Position numbers and translations under genes: made by a program. Source: JADCRZ01 sp037718865 (lineage in GTDB: Bacteria > Bacteroidota > Bacteroidia > Chitinophagales > Chitinophagaceae). From it: DNA of 64,000 bases. Below the pieces are notes generated by a model. The model was not told the DNA's origin. It ran no database searches and saw only the letters and a program-made list of their open reading frames with translations. This document shows, piece by piece, positions 8,883 to 17,240 of the stretch (position 1 is the stretch's first letter; the number at the start of each line of letters is the position of its first letter). Location: positions 124,001 to 188,000 of the forward strand of contig JBBJMP010000005.1 of assembly GCA_037718865.1 (NCBI GenBank), read 5' to 3'.

Positions 8883-9356
8883 CTAGTTTACCGCCTTGTT
8901 TGCACAACTGCTGCTGGCAAAAGCTTCGGGCTTGGCCTTGAAAGCAAAACCCATACCCAGAATATACCCCATCGCTTCCTTTAATGCAGCATTACTTTTA
9001 AAGTGCGGATTTGTGTTGATGTCAGCATGCACTTCCATATCCACATCGTATACCGTAAAAAGGTCACAGAGTTCATAAGCAATTTCAATGCTTTTTGCTA
9101 CCTCCAGCAGCATACGCTCTTTGATGCTAAATTGCTGGCGGGTCTTTTCATTGTGAATAAACATGAAACCTCCATGTCCTTCGCGCAGAAAAACGATCAC
9201 TGTGGCAAACTCGGTTTCTGCACCTTTTACCTGCGAATCGGTTCCTATACAAACTTTTAACTTGAAACCATTTAAGGTTTCCCTTTTGATGGCCGTCTCA
9301 ACTGCTTCCAGAATTGGGATATCGATGATATCGCCATTAAATTTTCTCCATAACAT
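8883..9356 (-). CDS. YkuK-like RNase H-fold protein (DUF458)
   Basis: Cytosolic protein of 157 residues resembling the YkuK/DUF458 family, which has a ribonuclease H-like fold. Conserved-looking parts are VCIGTDSQVKG (an Asp in the first strand, as in RNase H-fold enzymes), ATVIVFLREG, and VHADINTNPHFKS near the C-terminus. Catalysis has not been established for the family as far as I know, so nuclease activity is inference. It converges with trmD and has a good Bacteroidota-type promoter upstream. Confidence 0.85.
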   Translation of the reverse strand: MLWRKFNGDIIDIPILEAVETAIKRETLNGFKLKVCIGTDSQVKGAETEFATVIVFLREGHGGFMFIHNEKTRQQFSIKERMLLEVAKSIEIAYELCDLFTVYDVDMEVHADINTNPHFKSNAALKEAMGYILGMGFAFKAKPEAFASSSCANKAVN

Positions 9357-9371
9357 ACATAATGGGTTTTC

Positions 9372-9403
9372 CGAAATTACGAAAAAAGCAATGAGACAAC
9401 AAA
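9372..9403 (-). promoter_or_regulatory. Promoter of the YkuK-like gene
   Basis: On the minus strand TTTG (9400-9403) is followed after 20 bases by TAATTTCG (9372-9379), close to the Bacteroidota consensus TTTG-N19/20-TAnnTTTG. Transcription would start about 10 bases before the ATG at 9356. Confidence 0.45.
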
Positions 9404-9626
9404 GATGTTAAGGTTATTGTTTTATTATTTTCTTCCCCCATACAACAACGCCAGGGATTAAACGAATGACCCGGATACCGATTGATGCTTGGTTAATAAG
9501 TTGCGATTAATGCTTTTTAAGAGGAAACCTGTAAGCTATAGTATACGTGAAGTATGTATTACCCGAACAAGGAAATATAACATAGATGGTTAACCGAAGC
9601 AGTGGGAAGCGTCGAAGTATGTGTTT

Positions 9627-9998
9627 TTAATACTGTCCGGTACTCAGCAAAACCAGGGTACAGGCTTCCATCGGGTAAATACCGTTTTGTTCGGCTAATG
9701 CTGACAATTCATCATTTTCAGCACCAGGGTTAAATATAATGCGTTTTGGCCGGAGAGACAGAATGTAATCGTAGTACTGCTTCTGGTTGGCTGCACTCAA
9801 ATACAGCGTAACTGTATCAATGTCGTCCATCGTTTTCCGTTCTACGCCGATCTGTACATCGCTTACTTTACCGGTTTTCTTTCCTATAGCTTCAACTGGA
9901 TGAGCATTCCGGCGCAAGCGATCGATGGCTAGATAGCTATAGCGCTGTGGATTCGGAGAAGCACCTAACACAAGGGTTTTTTTCGACTGTACTGGCAT
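9627..9998 (-). CDS. CoA-binding domain protein (YccU-like)
   Basis: Single Rossmann-fold CoA-binding domain of 123 residues. It begins with the nucleotide-binding strand and turn KKTLVLGASPNPQRYSY, contains the typical NAHPVEAIGKKTG, and ends with FNPGAENDELSALAEQNGI, a frequent YccU pattern. The biochemical role of stand-alone members is not established; CoA binding is by family. It starts 33 bases after the DUF5723 outer-membrane gene on the same strand and may be the last gene of that transcript, though its function shows no obvious link to it. Confidence 0.88.
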   Translation of the reverse strand: MPVQSKKTLVLGASPNPQRYSYLAIDRLRRNAHPVEAIGKKTGKVSDVQIGVERKTMDDIDTVTLYLSAANQKQYYDYILSLRPKRIIFNPGAENDELSALAEQNGIYPMEACTLVLLSTGQY

Positions 9999-10031
9999 GA
10001 TGCAAATGTAAGAAAATACATGTTCTTACGA

Positions 10032-11495
10032 TTAATATGGAGGACAATCCAGTCGCCTGTCTTGCTTTGCTCCTGTATTATTACCCGGCCGTATCACCAG
10101 TGCGAGATATGCGCCGCCGTTTTGCATCCTGTTTTTAGCCACTACGTTAGCCAGATTGTGAACACCGATTAGCAGTGGGCCCGCCTTAAAAGCGCCACCC
10201 ATCCAGAATCGCCCTTCCGTGGTGTATTGGAGAGGAAGATAAAGGCCCCATCGCCTGGTTTCCCAGCGCGGTGTAACCGTAAGCAGGTTGATTTCTTTTG
10301 TATACACTTTATTCATAGCCAGCGATGACAGGTTAAGCGAAAGTTCGCCATTCAGGTAAAAGTCATTTGTAAGGGGCCTGTCAACATTAACAACGAGCCT
10401 TGTGGGGTTTATGATAAAAAATTTTCCGGACAATGCGTTAACATCCTGTACTATGCCGTCAAGGCTGTCATTAAAAGCACTAACGGTTTTGACAGACTCA
10501 AAACGGTTTTCTATCGTGATATCGGTGATGCTTGGTTGTGGATTAGCGATCGACCTGCTTTCAATCCCGTACCTGAATTTATTGCTGCCGATATCCAATA
10601 ATGCAAACCCCATCTTCCACTCGTACTCATGATAGCTATCGTCATCATTAAAATTGGTTACCGCCTGACTTTTAACCAAATACTCCGCTCCAACGTCAAA
10701 AGATATACTACCCTGAGAGATCTTAATAAAATCCTGCACATTCGTTTTGGTTGTCTTATCATTTTTCCATGTATCAAAATTGGATGAATAACCATAGTTG
10801 GCATGGCCGCTCTTTACAATATATTCTACCCTGGTTCCCCGAGCCACTTTTAGTACGCTGGCGTTTTGCAGGCCTAGATAAGCTCCGGAGATGCCCCGGT
10901 TAATTTTTGCTGTTAGTCCCGCGTTTAACCTGCCTTGTTCACTGTCCCAGATCGTCCGGCTATATGTGCCAAAAAGTTCTATCCAGGTACTACTATTAAA
11001 ATTCCCCTCAAGCACAGGATTATTTTCATTGATCTTTAGAAAGTCGCGTAGCGTACTCAGCGTATCAACGAAATTATACGATCCGGTTTTAACATGCGAG
11101 TATCCGCGTAAGTTAATGCCAAAAGCAACGGCGTGACGGCGATTTATAGACAGTCGTGCATTTAACAGGTGTACATTTATATTCGTATGTATAAAACGGC
11201 TGTAATCTCCACCATTTATAGAATACATCGATTTTGCAGGAGAAGAAAGCAACGAATAGTTTTTGATGGTAAAAGCGTTGGTAGCATTTTTTAGTTGGGC
11301 CGATACCAGGGTTACGTCCCAGGGAAATGGCGTATTTACAATTGATGCAGGATTGTTAGCAACACCCAGGCTGCCGGCAAAAGATGATCCATGGATCGCA
11401 TGATAATTTTGAGAGTAAACGGTTGATAAGGTAATAAATAAACATAGTATGAGAACAAATCGCCCCTTCCAGCATTGCTTAAAACGGATCACCAT
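10032..11495 (-). CDS. DUF5723-family outer-membrane protein
   Basis: Exported protein of 487 residues with a signal peptide (charged MVIRFKQCWKGR, hydrophobic FVLILCLFITLS, likely cleavage after VYS). The mature start NYHAIHGSSFAGSLGVANNPASIV is typical of Bacteroidota DUF5723/PorV-like outer-membrane barrels, where NPA motifs recur. The rest shows alternating beta-strand patterns with many aromatic girdle residues. The ATG lies 17 bases inside the end of the FAD oxidoreductase gene, so the two genes overlap and are probably co-translated. Its place at the end of the polyketide locus suggests a role in export or surface display of the product (inference); a structural housekeeping role is the alternative. 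Confidence 0.82.
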   Translation of the reverse strand: MVIRFKQCWKGRFVLILCLFITLSTVYSQNYHAIHGSSFAGSLGVANNPASIVNTPFPWDVTLVSAQLKNATNAFTIKNYSLLSSPAKSMYSINGGDYSRFIHTNINVHLLNARLSINRRHAVAFGINLRGYSHVKTGSYNFVDTLSTLRDFLKINENNPVLEGNFNSSTWIELFGTYSRTIWDSEQGRLNAGLTAKINRGISGAYLGLQNASVLKVARGTRVEYIVKSGHANYGYSSNFDTWKNDKTTKTNVQDFIKISQGSISFDVGAEYLVKSQAVTNFNDDDSYHEYEWKMGFALLDIGSNKFRYGIESRSIANPQPSITDITIENRFESVKTVSAFNDSLDGIVQDVNALSGKFFIINPTRLVVNVDRPLTNDFYLNGELSLNLSSLAMNKVYTKEINLLTVTPRWETRRWGLYLPLQYTTEGRFWMGGAFKAGPLLIGVHNLANVVAKNRMQNGGAYLALVIRPGNNTGAKQDRRLDCPPY

Positions 11496-12672
11496 GTGTT
11501 TGTCGGATTAAATAAGAAATAAATCGTGGATATGGCCTCACTGCATTTATGAAAACATTTGTCAGCCATTCCTTTCCAAATAATTTTTGTATCAGTCTAC
11601 CAGTCTGCAAGCGCTTTTGAAAGAGCCGATTCCATTGCTTAATATATTGTTCCTCCAGTTCTGCCCTGGTAATCTTCTTGGAGAAAAACTGCGCAATAAG
11701 CTCTGATGCAATTTTACTGCCATGAAATGCCATGCTCATACCATTTCCGCAAAGTGGGGTGATCATGCCGCCGGCATCACCAACCATCAGCATATGGTTT
11801 TCAACCTGCGACTTGTTGTCAAATGACACCTGCGAAATGGTAAGCGGAGTTTGATAAAGCACTTTGGACTCATTAAAAATCTTTTTTAAAAAAGGGTTGC
11901 GCTGCAAAACAGCTTCTTCGAGTTTTACAATAGAATTCTGGCTGGATCTTAGGTTATTGGAAGTAGTTAAATAACAAAGACAATACTTGCCTTCTTCTAT
12001 CCGGGATATGCCGCAATAACCGTTCTTGAAATTATGCAGGGCAATGGTATCAGAAGCAAAATTGGTTTGAATATGATATTTAACCCCAATATAGTTATTT
12101 AATCTGTTCGCTTTTTGTTCGGCAAAAGATCTTTTCAACTTTATATCCAGATTACTCCTTTTGCCAAAAGCACCGCAAACCACTTTTGCCTGGTATTGTT
12201 GTAGGGAGCAGGTAATTATAAACGTTTGCAGAAACCTTACCTCCGTCACTTTCATTCCTTCCAGGATATAAACTCCATTCGCCCTTGCTAACATGGCCAG
12301 TTCATAATCTATCTTATGCCTGCTGATCCCAAAGCCACCCAATGGAAGACTTTGCTCTATATACTGGCCATTGGGTGCTGAAACAAGCAGATTTTTTATG
12401 ATAGGCAGGTCCATATCACTTAGCGGGTATCCCAGGTTCTCGAGGAAATTCCAGCTTTCAAGGCTTATATACTCGCCACATACCCGGTGAAACGGGTATT
12501 TTTCCTTCTCAAATAATATTACTTTCAATCCCTGTTTAGCAAGTTGGATGGAAAGGGAAAGCCCTGCCAACCCGCCGCCAATAATGGCTACATCAAACAC
12601 CTGGTTCTCCGGTTCTTCTGTAGTACCGATACGCGGCAAATCTATCGTATCATGTTGCTGAAAGCTGTTCAC
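11479..12672 (-). CDS. FAD-dependent oxidoreductase (geranylgeranyl reductase/hydroxylase-like)
   Basis: Flavoprotein of 397 residues. The dinucleotide-binding motif GGGLAG (32-37) follows VAIIGG. The CGEYIS stretch at about 65-70 is typical of the geranylgeranyl-reductase-like branch, and the second FAD motif is GDAGG (298-302) with PLCGNGMSMA. Members either hydroxylate aromatic rings or reduce isoprenoid double bonds. In the type III polyketide srsABC operon of Streptomyces the flavoprotein hydroxylates the resorcinol ring, so the same step is plausible here. With a UbiA enzyme in the locus, reduction of a prenyl tail is an alternative. It sits between the methyltransferase (20 bases upstream) and the overlapping DUF5723 gene. 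Confidence 0.88.
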   Translation of the reverse strand: MNSFQQHDTIDLPRIGTTEEPENQVFDVAIIGGGLAGLSLSIQLAKQGLKVILFEKEKYPFHRVCGEYISLESWNFLENLGYPLSDMDLPIIKNLLVSAPNGQYIEQSLPLGGFGISRHKIDYELAMLARANGVYILEGMKVTEVRFLQTFIITCSLQQYQAKVVCGAFGKRSNLDIKLKRSFAEQKANRLNNYIGVKYHIQTNFASDTIALHNFKNGYCGISRIEEGKYCLCYLTTSNNLRSSQNSIVKLEEAVLQRNPFLKKIFNESKVLYQTPLTISQVSFDNKSQVENHMLMVGDAGGMITPLCGNGMSMAFHGSKIASELIAQFFSKKITRAELEEQYIKQWNRLFQKRLQTGRLIQKLFGKEWLTNVFINAVRPYPRFISYLIRQTHGDPF

Positions 12673-12692
12673 AAGCTGTACTTAATGATGAT

Positions 12693-13394
12693 TCAAAACC
12701 TGACGGTAATGAGATGGCGAAAAGCCCATTTCCAAATTATGGCATATTCATGAATCCCTGCAGAATTCAATAAGCTTTCCCATTCTTTGCGTGTGAAACC
12801 TCTTAAAACTGACAGGGGAGCATCGTTTTTAACGAGGTAGGATCGTGAAAAAAGTTTTGTTAAAAAAGCGATAGAATAATAAGCAAGGGGGTGGCGATGG
12901 AGGTCATTAATAAAAAAGCCGATTTTTGCATTTGCCTTCATCCAATATAACATGGTCCGCAATTCTTCGTTCGTGAAGTGATGACAAAAAAGTGAAGTAA
13001 AGATTATATCTGGCTTGTCTTCCCTAAAATCAATCAGGGAATAATCTGAAGCGATGAAATTTGCCTTGTATGTCGGCATTTTTGATCTTGCCACAGCAAT
13101 GCAGTTGCTATTGATATCGATCCCGATAAATGAAGCAGCAATTTTTTTAAGGGTGCACCATTTCTGTACAGCTATCAGATTGTCTCCTCCTCCGCATCCT
13201 ATCTCACAAATGACCACATCGTTTACGTTTGGTAAGGTAACAAGCATTGATCGTAAACCGGCGAGCGTAATCTTATGGCCACCTAAATGCGTATTGATAA
13301 AATCCAGTTCTTCCATATTCCGTTTAATGTCGTCAAACGGAATCCCTTCGCGGTCCAATAATTCTTTTTTATATGATCGGTGAGAAAAGTTCAA
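12693..13394 (-). CDS. SAM-dependent methyltransferase (class I)
   Basis: Class I methyltransferase of 233 residues. SAM motif I is VICEIGCGGGDN (61-72), followed by an acidic residue at the end of the next strand (IGIDINSN) and motif II-like IIFTSLFCHHF. The C-terminal half has hydrophobic stretches (HPLAYYSIAFLTKLF) that may contact a membrane-bound or lipid substrate. Position between the type III polyketide synthase and the FAD oxidoreductase suggests O- or C-methylation of the aromatic polyketide, as SrsB does in Streptomyces (by analogy, inference). The ATG lies 61 bases after the synthase stop. Confidence 0.87.
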   Translation of the reverse strand: MNFSHRSYKKELLDREGIPFDDIKRNMEELDFINTHLGGHKITLAGLRSMLVTLPNVNDVVICEIGCGGGDNLIAVQKWCTLKKIAASFIGIDINSNCIAVARSKMPTYKANFIASDYSLIDFREDKPDIIFTSLFCHHFTNEELRTMLYWMKANAKIGFFINDLHRHPLAYYSIAFLTKLFSRSYLVKNDAPLSVLRGFTRKEWESLLNSAGIHEYAIIWKWAFRHLITVRF

Positions 13395-13455
13395 GGCAGT
13401 AGATGAGCAGATACATTTCCGGGTTTGGGATTAGCGGTTCCAGAATGGGATTAAG

Positions 13456-14547
13456 TTAACCTGATGAAGCTACAAACGTTTCCATTGTCAGGCCGGGACC
13501 AAAAGCAGCTGAAAATATTTTATGTGATTTTGCAGGATCGAGGTTGTGCATCATTTTTTTTAATACAAATAAAAGCGTAGGTGAAGACATGTTACCAAAA
13601 TTACGTAGAGTCTCATAGCCTTCCTGAAGCGCATCGACATGCAAAGAGAGGCTTTTTTGAATAGATTCCAGTATCCGTTTACCGCCAGGATGAATACACC
13701 AACCTGTAATATCTTCTTTGTTCAGTGATCCCTGCTTTAAAGCTCTACTCACCAGATATTCGAAATCTTCTTCAATAAGTTCGGGAATGTATCCACTTAG
13801 CGTCATCAGAAAGCCGGAGGAAGAAAGCTCCCACGCCATGTCCTTCCTGCCTTTTGCTATCACTTCCGAATAGAAGCTATGAATATGTAAGCCGGTTTTA
13901 GTATGGCGGTCGCTCGTCACAAGCATGGCTGCTGAACCATCAGCAAACAATAAACCAGATGCAACGTTATCAGGCGTTGGATCTTTTTGAAAATGAAGTG
14001 TGCACAATTCAGTGCACACGATAACCACTTTAGCCTCCGGTGATGAAAAACATAGCGCATCCGCGAGCTTCAAAGCATGTATGGCCGCATAACATCCCAT
14101 GAAGTTCACCGATGTTCTAAAAACACTTTTTTTCAAATCCATGAGTTCCATAACCTGCAGGTCAAGGCCAGGAGCGCTCATCCCCGTGCAGCTCACAGTA
14201 ATTAAATGCGTAATCTCTTCTGCGTTCAGATGTCCTTCCAAACAATTACGGATAGCATCAACGGATAAGGGAGCGGCGTATTTGTTGTATAGTACCATGC
14301 GCAATTCAAGAGAAGGAAATGGCTCCAGGTTTTCCGAATGCGGGTAGAACTTCCACTCTGCTGCCGGCCGGCTATAATCCGGAATAACTGAATATCGCTG
14401 TTCGATACTGCTTTGATGGTAAAGGAATTTAAGTTTCCGTTTATCAACTTCATTCATTGCATATACATGCTGCATAAAATGCAGGATGTCATTTTGCAGG
14501 TGCTTATATGGCGGCAATGCCGTACCTATGGAAATGATCTTACTCAT
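13456..14547 (-). CDS. Type III polyketide synthase (chalcone/stilbene synthase family)
   Basis: Homodimeric ketosynthase-fold enzyme that extends a CoA or ACP-bound starter with malonyl-CoA and cyclises the chain into a resorcinol, phloroglucinol or pyrone. The catalytic triad is complete: Cys152 in NFMGCYAA, His286 in CIHPGGK, Asn319 in NFGNMSSP. VSCTGMSAPGLD (118-129) and the C-terminal GFG-loop equivalent AAFGPGLTME match the family. Its 363 residues are standard. The gene overlaps the end of the UbiA gene by eight bases. With methyltransferase, flavoprotein and prenyltransferase neighbours, a modified alkylresorcinol or quinone-like lipid is the best guess; starter length cannot be told by eye. 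Confidence 0.94.
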   Translation of the reverse strand: MSKIISIGTALPPYKHLQNDILHFMQHVYAMNEVDKRKLKFLYHQSSIEQRYSVIPDYSRPAAEWKFYPHSENLEPFPSLELRMVLYNKYAAPLSVDAIRNCLEGHLNAEEITHLITVSCTGMSAPGLDLQVMELMDLKKSVFRTSVNFMGCYAAIHALKLADALCFSSPEAKVVIVCTELCTLHFQKDPTPDNVASGLLFADGSAAMLVTSDRHTKTGLHIHSFYSEVIAKGRKDMAWELSSSGFLMTLSGYIPELIEEDFEYLVSRALKQGSLNKEDITGWCIHPGGKRILESIQKSLSLHVDALQEGYETLRNFGNMSSPTLLFVLKKMMHNLDPAKSHKIFSAAFGPGLTMETFVASSG

Positions 14548-15403
14548 TTAATCTCCAGATTATTAAAATTAAGAAAGCTGCATTTGTACAACCTGATGCC
14601 AGGATGTTCATTCTCATCGTGTTTTCAAAATCAGCTTTGCCCGTATCCTTCCATACCTTTGCAGCCCACATAAAGAAATAGACAAGCACCGGAATCAGGA
14701 AGATCTGAAGTAACAGGAACTGACCAGGTTCCAAGCCTGATATAAAATGCCAGGCGAGTACGGCAAAAGCAACAGCGTAAACGATTCCGGTAAAAATAAA
14801 TGTCCCTCGATATCCCAGCATCATACTGATGGTAACAACACCGTCATCTTTATCTGCCTGATGCTGATATACCTGGGTCAATGGATAAAAACCTCCGATC
14901 AGTAAACTACTTGCAATGAGTCCACTTACCGGAACCTGAAACGATTTAAACGGATGACTTCCGTGATATACCAACCAAAAAGTTACACCACCTTGGAATA
15001 TGATAACAACAATATAACCGATTAAAGGGTATCTTTTTAAACGGATGCCCCGGTAACTATATGCCCTTGATGCCAGTATGTACAGCAGCACGCCTACTGC
15101 AAAAAATACATCAATGACTAAACTCAGCAGCAGGGCAATACCATCCATAACCATTGAAACATGAAAAAGTTGTTTTGTGGGTAACAAAGGCTTCTTAACA
15201 CCACCGATGCTCTTTTCGTCCCGATCCATATATGAATTGTAGGCATTACTTGCAGGGTAAACCAGGAAATGCAGGATGATAAAAATAAGCAAGGCATCTG
15301 CCCAATCCAGTTGAGGCAACTGGCTTAAGGCAAAAAGATATACTGGCATCAGGAAAAAAGAAAAATGAAATCGTAAAAGTTGTAGGGTGGACTTTTGTAA
15401 CAT
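14540..15403 (-). CDS. UbiA-family prenyltransferase
   Basis: Integral membrane protein of 287 residues with about eight or nine hydrophobic helices and UbiA-type aspartate motifs. The first is NAYNSYMDRDEKS (53-65), where the usual NDxxDxxxD is altered (the last position is Lys64, with D62 and E63 close by). The second is HQADKDDG (181-188). Both normally bind Mg-prenyl diphosphate. The family transfers prenyl groups to aromatic acceptors such as quinone head groups, haem or chlorophyll. Here the acceptor could be the product of the type III polyketide synthase encoded directly downstream (overlap 8 bases). The altered first motif leaves activity open. Confidence 0.87.
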   Translation of the reverse strand: MLQKSTLQLLRFHFSFFLMPVYLFALSQLPQLDWADALLIFIILHFLVYPASNAYNSYMDRDEKSIGGVKKPLLPTKQLFHVSMVMDGIALLLSLVIDVFFAVGVLLYILASRAYSYRGIRLKRYPLIGYIVVIIFQGGVTFWLVYHGSHPFKSFQVPVSGLIASSLLIGGFYPLTQVYQHQADKDDGVVTISMMLGYRGTFIFTGIVYAVAFAVLAWHFISGLEPGQFLLLQIFLIPVLVYFFMWAAKVWKDTGKADFENTMRMNILASGCTNAAFLILIIWRLNE

Positions 15404-15419
15404 ATCTCCGGCCGGTACA

Positions 15420-15440
15420 GTTTAATGTCTAAAGTTTAAT
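15420..15440. repeat. Heptad repeat, three units (GTTYRRR family)
   Basis: GTTTAAT, GTCTAAA and GTTTAAT stand in tandem without spacing, between the stop of the outer-membrane barrel gene (15447) and the start of the UbiA gene (15403). This is a short member of the seven-base-period family seen at four more sites in the window. Confidence 0.55.
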
Positions 15441-15446
15441 CTGCTC

Positions 15447-17162
15447 TCAATAATCATACTCCCGCCGGAACATGTTCATGCGCACGCCAAGCGTAAAGAG
15501 CGTAGTGCTTGAAGCGACTTCGGGCCGGCCGGAAGCAGTTAATTCTCTTACCATTAGCAATCCGTCCAGGAAGAGGTTCTCTTTCAATTCATACGAGAGC
15601 AGAAGAGAAGCATTTATGCCGTTTGATCTGGAACCGCTGGGGATATTAAAGCCGTAATCAGAAGGCCGGGTACTACTGATCAGGAAGATATTATTACCTA
15701 AATTTTTACCGGCAGTGTCAACACCTTGTGTGAATGCAATCAATTTGGCCTGCACATTCAGTTTAGGCAGTGGTTGATAGCGGATGATGCCGATGGCTTC
15801 TATGAAACCGGAGCCAAGTGGATGAGCCAATGGCTGGTTATAATGCGTATAGTTGCCTATCGCATTGTAATGCGAATAAGTGAAAGGGCGAACAATATTT
15901 ATTTCTCCCTGCAGGTCCAAATTCTTAAGGGTAAAAGCATTAATATATTTGGCTCCCAGCTGGAGAGCGTATTTATTACCCCACCATCCTTTTCCTGAAC
16001 GGAGCTCTTTTATGGCAAACTCATCCAGTAATAATTGCCCATAGAGTTGTCCCCTGTGACCGATATTTGCCTTGGCATCCAAACCAATCATTGCATTGTC
16101 GGCGCTTCCGTTCTGCTGCTCGATGGAACGTAGAAATATGACTGGGTTGAGGTAAGAAAATTCAAAACGGTTTTGACGGCCAAAGATTATCATTTCAGAC
16201 ACTCCTACATTCAACCACTTGGTAACATTCAGGCTTAGCCGGTGCATGGCAGCATACTTTTTGGGAAGCAGCACGTTGCCCGGATTACTGTTAAACTGTG
16301 GATGAAGCTCCATAAACAGGTTGGTATAATTAAATTTCCATACCCTGGTATTCAGTTTAAAGAACAGGTAGTTGGTGGCAAAGTCATTTAGTAACAAGCT
16401 GCGGTAACCGTTGCCGATCACGTTCCTGTCGTACCCGAACTGAAAATTAAAGTATTTGGCTGCGCTGAAATACACGGAGCCCCTGGCATCAAAATAATCA
16501 TACGCTGTTGTGTTTAACGATTTGTAAAACCCGGCTCCTGGCACAGCCCGGTATTTATCTTCCCATCGTTGTACAAACTCGGGTGTCCTTTCCTGGTTGT
16601 CGGTCAGGTAAAAATCAAATCCTACTTTTCCGGCAATTAACCCGCGGGCAGTGAGTCCTTTTGCGTTAAGATAGATGCGTTCGTCATTTCCGGTCTCAAT
16701 GGATTGCTGCTGCTGAATGACAGGGTTCACCGCCAGGAAAAAATCTTTTTCATCAATTGAGACCAGGTCGGCTTTGGTCTTGTAAAACGTGTTCCAGATG
16801 CTTTTTTTGCTCAGAAAACGGCTTTTATCACCGGTCACCCATTCTGAATTGTTCATTAACAAACTTTGCAGGTTATACTGATCTGCCCTGGACAACCGGA
16901 AACCCTTTTCAGTTTGGGCCTCCTGATCAAGGGAATCGGCCAGTTTCGCTGCTATTACCGCTACCTTGCGGCTGAATGGCTTTTGCCCGGAAAAATTTAA
17001 GTCCGGGTTATCACGCAAAAGGATCTCCAGCCTGTCGAGAAAATGCAAATGTTTTGAACCCTGCGGTAAATTGGCTGATTGCGTTATACCATATGACGGC
17101 AATAAGAAAATCAATAGCCTTAAAATGGTTTTTTTAAATTGCATAGTGTAAGTGTTTTCCAT
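15447..17162 (-). CDS. Outer-membrane beta-barrel protein (capsule-assembly Wzi-like)
   Basis: Exported protein of up to 571 residues. The likely start is the second methionine (ATG at 17144), which gives a signal peptide MQFKKTILRLLIFLLPSYGITQS. After a helical region (about 30-115, SRADQYNLQSLL) the rest alternates in beta-barrel style, with motifs such as YFNFQFGYDRNVIGNGYRSLLLND and NYTNLFMELHPQ that resemble Bacteroidota capsule-assembly Wzi-family proteins. The family call is moderate and the barrel call strong. It ends 43 bases before the UbiA gene on the same strand and may head the polyketide transcript. Its divergent neighbour is dihydroorotase; the shared 78-base gap holds both promoters. 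Confidence 0.75.
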   Translation of the reverse strand: MENTYTMQFKKTILRLLIFLLPSYGITQSANLPQGSKHLHFLDRLEILLRDNPDLNFSGQKPFSRKVAVIAAKLADSLDQEAQTEKGFRLSRADQYNLQSLLMNNSEWVTGDKSRFLSKKSIWNTFYKTKADLVSIDEKDFFLAVNPVIQQQQSIETGNDERIYLNAKGLTARGLIAGKVGFDFYLTDNQERTPEFVQRWEDKYRAVPGAGFYKSLNTTAYDYFDARGSVYFSAAKYFNFQFGYDRNVIGNGYRSLLLNDFATNYLFFKLNTRVWKFNYTNLFMELHPQFNSNPGNVLLPKKYAAMHRLSLNVTKWLNVGVSEMIIFGRQNRFEFSYLNPVIFLRSIEQQNGSADNAMIGLDAKANIGHRGQLYGQLLLDEFAIKELRSGKGWWGNKYALQLGAKYINAFTLKNLDLQGEINIVRPFTYSHYNAIGNYTHYNQPLAHPLGSGFIEAIGIIRYQPLPKLNVQAKLIAFTQGVDTAGKNLGNNIFLISSTRPSDYGFNIPSGSRSNGINASLLLSYELKENLFLDGLLMVRELTASGRPEVASSTTLFTLGVRMNMFRREYDY

Positions 17163-17240
17163 TAAGTATTATGTATGAACGATTTATCAGGGAGAATCGT
17201 TAGGCAAATTATATATTATTCCCTTATAAAACCTTATTAA

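Noticed and set aside
10032..17162. Flexirubin or aryl-polyene cluster
   Set aside because: Those use type II FAS-like KS/CLF, ACP and AMMECR/ligase genes, none of which is present; the synthase here is type III.
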